5,632 nt of DNA from Nitrososphaeraceae archaeon (lineage in GTDB: Archaea > Thermoproteota > Nitrososphaeria > Nitrososphaerales > Nitrosopumilaceae): contig JAICHE010000088.1 of assembly GCA_025922755.1 (NCBI GenBank), positions 1-5,632 of the forward strand, given 5' to 3'. Shown here piece by piece: positions 1 through 5,430 of this stretch. How positions within the stretch are numbered: the first letter of the stretch is position 1; each line of letters begins with the position of its first letter. The position numbers and the translations under genes were made by a program. The notes beneath the pieces were generated by a model that saw only the letters and a program-made list of their open reading frames with translations, was not told the origin of the DNA and ran no database searches.

Positions 1-7
1 CAGACAA

Positions 8-16
8 TTATAATTA
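8..16 (+). promoter_or_regulatory. TATA-like box for the 44-aa membrane peptide
   Basis: The AT-only stretch ttataatta is centred about 26 nt before the GTG at 38. That is the spacing expected when an archaeal transcript starts at or next to the start codon (leaderless). No Shine-Dalgarno-like sequence precedes the GTG, which fits. The call rests on spacing and composition only, and AT-rich matches arise easily by chance in this genome. Confidence 0.4.
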
Positions 17-37
17 CAAAGACTTCATAGAATAATC

Positions 38-172
38 GTGGCTGGCATTAAGAGCATAGGGCGATTTTTCATGTTCATAGTGGGTGGGCTTGTCGCAATT
101 ATTGTTGGCTCCTTTATGATCCGAGGAACAATGCACATGTGGGATAATCCTGATGATGATAAAGAAAAATAA
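38..172 (+). CDS. 44-aa single-span membrane peptide, function unknown
   Basis: A GTG-started reading frame encodes 44 residues. A short basic N-terminus (K5, R9) is followed by one hydrophobic segment at about residues 10-28 and an acidic tail, DNPDDDKEK, at 36-44. The pattern predicts a small single-pass membrane protein, with the N-terminus inside by the positive-inside rule, so the acidic end would face out; this topology is inferred. The GTG at 38 is preferred over an in-frame ATG at 71 because the ATG would cut into the hydrophobic segment and a TATA-like box sits 26 nt before the GTG. An antisense frame covers the same bases but looks random. I do not recognise a family. It resembles the 32-aa peptide at 605 in design (one span, very short) but not in sequence. 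Confidence 0.55.
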   Translation: MAGIKSIGRFFMFIVGGLVAIIVGSFMIRGTMHMWDNPDDDKEK

Positions 173-232
173 TAATTGTTTACGCACCAGTAATTTAGTG
201 AAGTAGAAATACCTCAATGAATTAGATAATAC

Positions 233-406
233 ATGGTTGGGCCTAAAGATGGAGGTTTTGGTTTTGATCAATCAAAAAAATATACCACTGTAGAAAACTT
301 GGATAAAATATGTGTGCAATGTCAAGCTGGTCAACATAAAAAATGTCTTGCAAAATCAAAAGAAATAGACAATTGTGATTGTGAACATTGCATAATTTAC
401 GGATAA
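233..406 (+). CDS. 57-aa Cys-rich probable zinc-binding protein
   Basis: This ATG-started frame of 57 residues has a Gly-rich N-terminus (MVGPKDGGFGF) and then a compact Cys/His cluster: C27-x2-C30-x7-C38-x9-C48-x1-C50-x2-C53, with H35 and H52 nearby. Six Cys and two His in 27 residues strongly suggest metal binding, probably one or two zinc ions, though an iron-sulfur role cannot be excluded. Small Cys-rich zinc proteins of this size are common in archaea and often bind nucleic acid or protein partners, but no specific family is recognised here. An in-frame stop at 227-229 makes ATG 233 the first possible start. The promoter is unclear, since the region around 203-212 is only weakly TATA-like. 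The gene lies in a same-strand run of micro-genes. Confidence 0.65.
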   Translation: MVGPKDGGFGFDQSKKYTTVENLDKICVQCQAGQHKKCLAKSKEIDNCDCEHCIIYG

Positions 407-413
407 TTTTAAA

Positions 414-427
414 ACTTTTTTAAATAA
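414..427 (+). promoter_or_regulatory. TATA box (and possible T-run terminator) before the zinc-finger gene
   Basis: The element tttttaaataaag is the clearest TATA-like sequence in the left part of the window and is centred about 26 nt before GTG 447, as expected for a leaderless transcript. The run of six T at 416-421 lies just after the stop of the preceding 57-aa gene at 406, so the same bases might also help end that transcript. Confidence 0.5.
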
Positions 428-446
428 AGTCTAGCAAAAATTACTT

Positions 447-557
447 GTGTCGAATCAATATGAATTTGAATGTCCTTTTTGTGGGGAGGATTTTGGAAGT
501 AATGTGATTGATCTTGCAAAGCATATAGGAAAAGAGCATGATCCTTCAAGATCATAA
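447..557 (+). CDS. 36-aa single C2H2 zinc-finger protein
   Basis: The GTG-started frame encodes 36 residues forming essentially one C2H2 zinc finger: C9-P-F-C12, 13 intervening residues, H26, 4 residues, H31. This C-x2-C-x13-H-x4-H spacing is within the range of classical zinc fingers, and F11, F16 and L23 sit where small-finger hydrophobic core residues are expected. Nothing remains outside the finger except an 8-residue lead and a 5-residue tail. Single-finger mini-proteins are known in archaea, and DNA, RNA or protein binding is plausible; the partner is unknown. An in-frame TAG at 432-434 limits the frame, and GTG 447 is the only standard start before the first Cys. A TATA box 26 nt upstream supports a leaderless start. 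Confidence 0.7.
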   Translation: MSNQYEFECPFCGEDFGSNVIDLAKHIGKEHDPSRS

Positions 558-604
558 CTACAAAATAGTATAGATTCAATAATGTGTAGGGGTGTTGCTT
601 AGTA

Positions 605-703
605 ATGTCTAGAATACAACAGATTGGTGCATGGATTGCAATAATTGGTGGGGGAATAGGATTTTTCTTTTTCTCAATGTATGCAGAAGACTTTTTCAGA
701 TGA
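605..703 (+). CDS. 32-aa single-span membrane peptide, function unknown
   Basis: The ATG-started frame of 32 residues has a short polar N-terminus (MSRIQQ) followed by one hydrophobic segment from about residue 7 to 26. The segment contains a Gly-rich stretch (IIGGGIG) and then a run of four Phe, and the peptide ends EDFFR. The positive N-terminus and negative C-terminus suggest a single-pass membrane peptide. An aggggtg sequence at 588-594, ten bases before the ATG, is a partial Shine-Dalgarno match, unlike the neighbouring genes. AT-rich bases around 578-583 could serve as a TATA element. The next gene starts 31 nt downstream with its own TATA-like box. Proteins this short are usually missed by gene finders, and I recognise no family. 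Confidence 0.5.
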   Translation: MSRIQQIGAWIAIIGGGIGFFFFSMYAEDFFR

Positions 704-713
704 CTTTAAAAAA
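704..713 (+). promoter_or_regulatory. TATA-like box for the FMN-binding protein gene
   Basis: The sequence ctttaaaaaa begins directly after the stop codon of the 32-aa gene and is centred about 26 nt before TTG 735, again matching leaderless spacing. It suggests that the FMN-protein gene has its own promoter rather than depending on read-through. Confidence 0.4.
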
Positions 714-734
714 AACCATTTTTAGATATTAGCA

Positions 735-1178
735 TTGAAAAAAATTCCTTCTAATGTTAAGCATTTTATAAATTCTCAAAAATTAGGATATGTTGCTACT
801 GTTTCTGATGATGGTACTCCAAATCTTTCTCCAAAAGGAACCATCATCACATGGGATGATCAATTAGTTTTTGCCGATATCCGCTCTCCAAAAACTATGC
901 AAAATTTAGAAGAAAATCCTAGTCTTGAGATCAACATTATTGATCCCCTTCTAAGAAAGGGGTTCAGGTTTAAAGGAACTGCTACTATTATTGGAGGTGG
1001 GCCGACTTATGATTCCATTCTGAGGCACTATAGAAAAAACGGGATAAAAAGTCCGATTGGAAGATTGGTGTTAGTCGATATAATGGATTTCTCAGAAGTT
1101 ATTTCCCCTTTATATGATCTTGGGGCCACTGAAAATGAAATCAAAGAAAAATGGAAAAATTATTTTTCTGGATTATGA
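735..1178 (+). CDS. Pyridoxamine 5'-phosphate oxidase-like FMN-binding protein
   Basis: The 147-residue product has the outline of the PNPOx-like split-barrel flavoprotein superfamily. An N-terminal helix (about 4-14) leads into GYVATVSDDGTPNLSPKGT at about 18-36, the typical paired strands. These are followed by the strand around LVFADI (44-49), RSPKT (50-54) and NPSLEINIID (61-70), the regions that normally hold the FMN phosphate and isoalloxazine ring. A later strand, FRFKGTATII (77-86), completes the barrel. It is shorter than true PNPOx enzymes (roughly 200 residues), so vitamin B6 synthesis is not implied; the substrate is unknown, and relatives include flavin, F420 or heme-related reductases. 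The C-terminal YDLGATENEIKEKW (127-140) looks like a tail seen in one subgroup of small cytosolic members. TTG 735 is the only reasonable start, because an in-frame TAG lies at 723-725. The 3' end overlaps the convergent coiled-coil gene by 6 nt. Confidence 0.8.
   Translation: MKKIPSNVKHFINSQKLGYVATVSDDGTPNLSPKGTIITWDDQLVFADIRSPKTMQNLEENPSLEINIIDPLLRKGFRFKGTATIIGGGPTYDSILRHYRKNGIKSPIGRLVLVDIMDFSEVISPLYDLGATENEIKEKWKNYFSGL
1147..1172 (-). terminator. T-rich stretch after the coiled-coil gene (possible terminator)
   Basis: Read on the minus strand, the bases just past the stop of the coiled-coil gene contain two T5 tracts, TAATTTTTCC followed by ATTTTTC. Archaeal RNA polymerases often stop at U-rich tracts without a hairpin. 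Here the tracts lie antisense to the last codons of the FMN-protein gene, where Lys/Asn codons alone could produce them, so the call is weak. Confidence 0.25.
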
Positions 1179-1955
1179 TTTATTTGATTTAGACTTTTGT
1201 AATTCTTCTAGTTTTTCCTTGGTGATTTCATGCTCTTGTCTTTCTTTCTCTAGCAATTGCTGAATGGCCTCAAGTTCCTTTTCGGTTTTGTTTAGTTTTG
1301 ATTTTAGGGATGCTGCTACTGCACTTGCAGCTTCAATGATGCTTTTTGTTTCAGGTTTTTTTGCAATCTCTTTTTCAATGAATTCTTTTTCTTTATTTGT
1401 AAGGACACTAGTGTTTTCAGAACTTCCTAATTCTTGTTTTGCATTATATAGCCTTGATGTGATTTCTTCTAATTCTTTTTGGGTTTGACTTTGTTGCATT
1501 TTTATTTCATGTAACGCTGTTTTACTATCAGAAATTTTTTGATTAATTTCTGAATTTTCATTTTTTGATTTATCTAATTCTTCTTTTGCATTTTTGAGCT
1601 CTTCTTCTATTTTCTTTAAATCTGAAATTTGTTTTTTACTTTTCTGGTACTGTTCATCAGAACTCTCGATTTTCTGTTTTATATCGCGAAATTCTCTTTT
1701 AATTACATCTAGCTCCATCTTTTTTTGATTTGTCTCTTTTTTAATTTCCATAAGATTTGTTACTGTAGAATCATACTCTTCCTGTACTGAATGGAGTTTT
1801 TTTTCTTGTTCTGTAATTTCTTCTTGTTTTGTTCTGAACTCTTTTTGTAACTTTTCTACCTCTTCTTCTAACTCTTCTTTTAGAATATCCTCTTCGGATT
1901 TCTTGATTATTGCAGGTTCTTCGATTGCCTCTTTTTTCTTTCCAAATAATCCCAT
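1173..1955 (-). CDS. Long coiled-coil protein, function unknown
   Basis: The 260-residue protein is almost wholly charged and helical. A short N-terminal MGLFGKKKEA precedes an extended coiled coil from about residue 22 to 175, rich in E, K and Q with regular I/L spacing. A break follows at about 176-215, with GSSENTSVLTNKE and then a small Ala-rich helix (IIEAASAVAASL, 206-217), and a second coiled coil runs from about 216 to 256. There are no Cys, no obvious membrane span and no nucleotide-binding motif, so similarity to SMC, Rad50 or myosin-like proteins would reflect composition only. A cytosolic scaffold or filament-forming role is possible but not shown. The ATG at 1953-1955 is supported by a TATA-like box about 26 nt upstream. 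It follows the elp3-lysS unit on the same strand by 38 nt but probably has its own promoter. Confidence 0.75.
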   Translation of the reverse strand: MGLFGKKKEAIEEPAIIKKSEEDILKEELEEEVEKLQKEFRTKQEEITEQEKKLHSVQEEYDSTVTNLMEIKKETNQKKMELDVIKREFRDIKQKIESSDEQYQKSKKQISDLKKIEEELKNAKEELDKSKNENSEINQKISDSKTALHEIKMQQSQTQKELEEITSRLYNAKQELGSSENTSVLTNKEKEFIEKEIAKKPETKSIIEAASAVAASLKSKLNKTEKELEAIQQLLEKERQEHEITKEKLEELQKSKSNKS

Positions 1956-1976
1956 ATCTGCCTCACGAAATTCTCC

Positions 1977-1986
1977 AAAGAATAAA
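1977..1986 (-). promoter_or_regulatory. TATA-like box for the coiled-coil gene
   Basis: On the minus strand, TTTATTCTTT occupies positions -31 to -22 relative to the ATG at 1955. It lies in the 38-nt gap after the small membrane protein gene. The spacing fits a leaderless archaeal transcript, so the coiled-coil gene may be transcribed separately from elp3-lysS. Confidence 0.4.
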
Positions 1987-1993
1987 CGGTTCT

Positions 1994-2194
1994 TTAGACC
2001 TTTCTTTCTCGGTTTCGCACAAATCTGATGTAAAATCCAATACTGCCTATCATAATACCTCCAATTAAGGCAATTGTGCCTAGAGTTGGGTCTGTGGGAT
2101 GGATGTTGGGTGCTAAAAATAACAAAAGGGCTCCAAAGATAATAAGTGCAAATCCCCCACTGTTCCTTGATTTGTTGTGTTGATTGTGTGCCAT
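1994..2194 (-). CDS. 66-aa two-span membrane protein, function unknown
   Basis: With the start at 2192-2194 the product has 66 residues: a polar, basic N-terminus (MAHNQHNKSRNSGG), a first hydrophobic segment at about 14-31 (LIIFGALLLFLAPN), a short loop with HPTDPT, a second segment at about 38-58 rich in Gly and Ile, and a strongly basic end, RFVRNRERKV. Positive charge at both ends predicts a hairpin with both termini in the cytosol. The start chosen comes one base after the lysS stop codon. An alternative in-frame ATG at 2239 would add 15 residues and overlap lysS by 44 nt; it is less likely because the added residues are read from lysS coding sequence. The tight spacing implies co-transcription with lysS, probably with translational coupling, but the hydrophobic product has no evident link to tRNA charging. 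No family is recognised. Confidence 0.65.
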   Translation of the reverse strand: MAHNQHNKSRNSGGFALIIFGALLLFLAPNIHPTDPTLGTIALIGGIMIGSIGFYIRFVRNRERKV

Positions 2195-2195
2195 T

Positions 2196-3782
2196 TTAGA
2201 TATACTCAGAAATTGTTTTGGCAACTTTTTTTCTTCCAATATCTGTGATAAAAGGCCCGATTTTTGGTCCTCTGGTTGTTCCTAAAATTATCTGATAAAG
2301 AATTTTGAAAAATTCTCTGGGCTGTACGTCATTTGATTTTGCGATTTGATATATTGTATTCTGAATATCTTCCGGCTCTTCTTGTGCATCAAGCGCAGTA
2401 CTTAACAGTCCAAGTGCTTTTTTTGCAGAATCGTCCAAACCAATTTCTATTTTTTCTTGCTGGTCAAATTCATCAGCATAATTACCGGCAAGCTCAATCA
2501 TTTTTTCAATTTCTGGTTGTGGATTTTTTAATACCCCATAATCAAGAAGTTTTTTCATTACTCTTTGTGTTCTATCTTCTTTGAATATTTTAGATAATTC
2601 GATTAATAATCTATAGTTGACATGAATGCTTGATTCTTTTGGGGGATTTAGCAGATTAACATATTCATACAATCCTTTAGATTTTGTAAGTTTTGCCTGA
2701 TTATCTACTTTGATTTTCCCAAAATAGATGTCTTCTAATTCATTATATTCTGCCATTAATGATGGAATGTCTTCGAATCCGAGTTCTCTTGCACCAGTAA
2801 TTCTTTTGTATAGTAAAAGCAAAATTGATTTTGGGTCTCCAAATTCCAACCATTTTTGAGCAGTTATTACATTTCCTAAAGATTTTGAAATCTTTTTTCC
2901 ACCTTTATCTAAAAACATTTCATATTTTACATGATGTGGATGAGGATAATTGAGAATTTCGTCTGCTACCCAGTCATTTACTTTGACCGAGTCCATGATG
3001 TCTTTTCCATATGCTTCAAATCTAATGTCAAATGCTGCCCACCTTGCAGCAAATTCAACTTTCCATGCTAATTTTCCTAAATCTTTCGAAATGTTTGCTT
3101 CTCCATGATGGCCACAACCTTTGACCATGTTTGAGCCTATTTCGGCGTCATGACAATTGTATATGACCTTTTTCTCATCTGAAAGATATTCTGTTGATTC
3201 TGCAGTGTATAATTTACTGCAATTAGCACATACTGGAAAGTATGGTAGATATTTTTGAAATTTATCCTGCCCTACTAATTCGGAAATTTTATCCCCAATT
3301 TTGGAGCTGTTTTGCAAAATTGTATGAATCTGGTCTTTTAGAAGACCTTGCTTGTAAGTATCAATAGCCCGTCTAAATTCGTACTTTATTCCTACCTTGT
3401 CAAGCCCATCTAAAAGAATACTACTCATATGCATTCCATAAGATTCGTGACATCCAAAAGGATCTGGTATTAATGATACTGGTTTTGCAATATGTTCTTG
3501 CAATGATTCTGGAAATCCTTCTGGGATTTTTCGTAATCCGTCAAGATCATCCGAATATGCAATTAATTCTGATTTGTATCCAAAATTTTCAAGAGCAAGT
3601 TTTACTCCGTAGGCTCTGACAGCATCTCCTAGGCTTCCAATATGTGGAACTCCTGAAGCTCCAAGACCACTTTCAACTCTAATTAACTCTAAATTTCTCC
3701 CAATTGATTTTTCTCTTTCTAACAACTCAAAAGCAAGTTTGTCTATCCAAGTCCCTTTTCCAATTGTTTCTGCTTCTGACAT
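2196..3782 (-). CDS. lysS: Class I lysyl-tRNA synthetase
   Basis: The enzyme attaches lysine to tRNA-Lys using ATP, in the cytosol (EC 6.1.1.6). This is the class I form typical of archaea and some bacteria, unrelated to the class II LysRS of most other organisms. The HIGH-type motif is PHIGS at 46-50 and the KMSKS-type motif is KISKS at 297-301, both in a Rossmann catalytic core. Between them lie Cys/His residues in metal-binding arrangement: C185-x2-C188, C210, C223 and H225/H226. The helical C-terminal half (about 345-528) corresponds to the anticodon-recognition domain of the family. At 528 residues it is full length. The ATG at 3780-3782 lies 9 nt after elp3, with a weak GTGA Shine-Dalgarno-like match at 3789-3792 that overlaps the elp3 stop. 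Identification is firm. Archaea can carry class I, class II or both forms, so the genome elsewhere decides whether this is the only LysRS. Confidence 0.96.
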   Translation of the reverse strand: MSEAETIGKGTWIDKLAFELLEREKSIGRNLELIRVESGLGASGVPHIGSLGDAVRAYGVKLALENFGYKSELIAYSDDLDGLRKIPEGFPESLQEHIAKPVSLIPDPFGCHESYGMHMSSILLDGLDKVGIKYEFRRAIDTYKQGLLKDQIHTILQNSSKIGDKISELVGQDKFQKYLPYFPVCANCSKLYTAESTEYLSDEKKVIYNCHDAEIGSNMVKGCGHHGEANISKDLGKLAWKVEFAARWAAFDIRFEAYGKDIMDSVKVNDWVADEILNYPHPHHVKYEMFLDKGGKKISKSLGNVITAQKWLEFGDPKSILLLLYKRITGARELGFEDIPSLMAEYNELEDIYFGKIKVDNQAKLTKSKGLYEYVNLLNPPKESSIHVNYRLLIELSKIFKEDRTQRVMKKLLDYGVLKNPQPEIEKMIELAGNYADEFDQQEKIEIGLDDSAKKALGLLSTALDAQEEPEDIQNTIYQIAKSNDVQPREFFKILYQIILGTTRGPKIGPFITDIGRKKVAKTISEYI

Positions 3783-3791
3783 TCTATTTCA

Positions 3792-5378
3792 CTAGCTCAA
3801 TGATTTGCACATGTAGGGCCCATATAACGAATACCCTAATTTTTGATAGTATTCTCTTGTTCCTACTGCACTAATTACTAAAAGCCGATTGGCATCAAAT
3901 TCTTCTCGTGATATTTTCTCTGCTTCTCTCATTAATTTTTTTCCAAGACCAGAATGTTGAATTTCATTTTCCCCTTTTTCTCCCACTTTAAGAGATTTGC
4001 CATAAACGTGTAATTCTCTTACAATGCAAGAATCTTTTCCAACCTCTTTTCTGTGAGCAAGACTACTAGGGTTTCTTAATCGCAAAAATCCATAAATGGA
4101 TTCGTCAGAATCCTCGTAAGATAGAAAAACTTCGTTTCCGCCCGATGATTCATAATTTATTCTATTTAGGCTCAAAGATTGCTCGTCAAAATTTTTCTTT
4201 GTTAATCCTGGCTCTCTACATCGTATGCATTTGCAAGAAATTCCTTGTTTTGCTAGGTTTTGATGCACTATTTGACGTAGGTTACCTGATCTTGGCCCTG
4301 CAATGATTTCTTCAGGGCCTATCTCTCTCATAACTCGCATTATTCTTACCCACTTTGGGACATTTTTTTTCATCTCGGTGAGAACGTTTATCAAATCTTC
4401 ATTGGAATAAGGTGAATATTTCCCCTGCTTGTATTCCTCATACATCGGGGTATTTTCCAAAACTAGTGATGGATAAATTTTCAGCATGTCTGGTTTGAGT
4501 TGAGGATCCTCAAACAATTTCTTAAAATCTAAAATATCTTCTGCAGGTGTTACTGATGGAAGTCCTGGCATCATATGTGCAACAATTTTGTATCCTGCAT
4601 CTTTTGAAATCTGAAATGATTCTGTAACGTCATTGTAATTATGTCCGCGATTAACTATTTCGTATACTCTTTCCTGTAATGACTGAACACCGATCTCAAT
4701 TCTGGTTATCCCGTAATTTAACATCCAATCAACATGTTCTTTTTTACAATAATCTGGTTTAGTCTCGATAGTGAATCCTACATTTCTAATTTGAGCATGT
4801 TCGTTGTTAGATTTTGCCTCTTGAAGACTTTTAGAATCTGTTCCGTTTAATGCATCATAACATAACCTGATAAAATTTTCTTGATATTCTCTTGGCATAA
4901 AAAGAAATGTTCCTCCAACTATCACCAATTCCATTTTTGATGGGTCATGACCATACGCAATTAACTTTTCAATTTTTGTAGTGATTTGTAATTTGGGATC
5001 ATATTCATTTTCAATTGCATTAAGTGTTGAGGGCTCTTTTCCTGTATAGCTGTTTGGAGAATTAAATTCGATTCCTCCAGGACAATACGTGCATCTCCCA
5101 TGGGGACATGCATAGGGTTTTGGCATTAATGCTATTACTGCTACCCCAGATCCTGTCTTTATTGGTTTTTTGAGTAATACTTTTCTTAATTTTGAAAACT
5201 CATCTCCCTTCACCATTGATAATATTTCATGGCTTTTTGGCATTCTGTCAAGTGAATACTTTCCACAAGTCTTTCTGATTTCTTCTTTAATTTGCCCTTT
5301 TGTTGGTTCATTAATCAATAAAAGATTTTGAGAAATTTCATAACATGCTTTTGAAAATATGGAATTTAGCTTATTCAC
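3792..5378 (-). CDS. elp3: Elp3: tRNA wobble-uridine carboxymethylating radical-SAM / acetyltransferase
   Basis: Elp3 uses acetyl-CoA and S-adenosylmethionine to build the cm5U side chain on U34 of tRNAs; archaeal Elp3 is known to do this alone, without the other Elongator subunits of eukaryotes. The N-terminal part (about 1-75) matches the tRNA-binding lead of the family. The radical-SAM core carries the cluster Cys set C91-x4-C96-x2-C99 in CPHGRCTYCPGG, plus GGTF at 155-158 and ETKPDYC at 205-211. A Cys cluster C382/C384/C387 probably binds zinc at the domain junction. The GNAT acetyltransferase domain (about 395-528) shows the acetyl-CoA loop QHSGLGKKL at 474-482 and the YYQKLGY motif at 510-516. 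All key residues seem intact, and 528 residues is normal. The start is GTG at 5376-5378, supported by a TATA-like box 26 nt upstream; no Shine-Dalgarno sequence is seen. Older annotations call this family histone acetyltransferase, but the tRNA role is better supported. Confidence 0.95.
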   Translation of the reverse strand: MNKLNSIFSKACYEISQNLLLINEPTKGQIKEEIRKTCGKYSLDRMPKSHEILSMVKGDEFSKLRKVLLKKPIKTGSGVAVIALMPKPYACPHGRCTYCPGGIEFNSPNSYTGKEPSTLNAIENEYDPKLQITTKIEKLIAYGHDPSKMELVIVGGTFLFMPREYQENFIRLCYDALNGTDSKSLQEAKSNNEHAQIRNVGFTIETKPDYCKKEHVDWMLNYGITRIEIGVQSLQERVYEIVNRGHNYNDVTESFQISKDAGYKIVAHMMPGLPSVTPAEDILDFKKLFEDPQLKPDMLKIYPSLVLENTPMYEEYKQGKYSPYSNEDLINVLTEMKKNVPKWVRIMRVMREIGPEEIIAGPRSGNLRQIVHQNLAKQGISCKCIRCREPGLTKKNFDEQSLSLNRINYESSGGNEVFLSYEDSDESIYGFLRLRNPSSLAHRKEVGKDSCIVRELHVYGKSLKVGEKGENEIQHSGLGKKLMREAEKISREEFDANRLLVISAVGTREYYQKLGYSLYGPYMCKSLS

Positions 5379-5399
5379 AAACCTGGGTATTTTCTAAGA

Positions 5400-5408
5400 C
5401 ATAAATTC
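5400..5408 (-). promoter_or_regulatory. TATA-like box for the elp3-lysS unit
   Basis: On the minus strand, GAATTTATG and its flank lie about 22-30 nt before GTG 5378, inside the 52-nt gap between the basic-tail gene and elp3. The spacing matches a leaderless transcript and suggests that elp3, lysS and the small membrane gene share this promoter, though read-through from the upstream gene is also possible. Confidence 0.45.
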
Positions 5409-5430
5409 GTTAAACAAATGAGATTTGAGG

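Noticed and set aside
184..196. Short sequence gcaccagtaatt, also found within lysS near 2791
   Set aside because: Twelve shared bases in an AT-rich 5.6-kb window, with no extended similarity or matching context, are not enough to call a repeat.
173..232. Gap before the 57-aa gene examined for a tRNA, small RNA or riboswitch
   Set aside because: No cloverleaf, strong stem or conserved motif was found; only weak AT-rich promoter-like bases.
14..271. Minus-strand 85-codon open frame
   Set aside because: It lies antisense to the 44-aa membrane peptide and across an intergenic gap. Its translation has no domain-like pattern, and its composition looks like a random AT-rich read.
945..962. Perfect 6-bp inverted repeat CCCCTT / AAGGGG with a 6-nt loop
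   Set aside because: It sits in the middle of the FMN-protein coding region, encoding part of DPLLRKG. With no T-run after it and no archaeal hairpin terminator expected, it is most simply a codon coincidence.
1264..1488. Plus-strand 74-codon open frame rich in Ser and Phe
   Set aside because: This is the mirror of the coiled-coil gene: antisense reading of Glu/Lys codons gives Ser/Phe/Leu runs.
2333..2584. Plus-strand 83-codon open frame
   Set aside because: It lies entirely inside lysS on the opposite strand, and no promoter or protein motif supports it.
3792..5378. Reading of the Elp3 gene as a histone acetyltransferase acting with the neighbouring H1-like tail
   Set aside because: The acetyltransferase domain and the nearby Lys-rich protein make the idea tempting. 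However, the intact radical-SAM core, the lysS neighbour and established archaeal Elp3 biochemistry favour tRNA modification.
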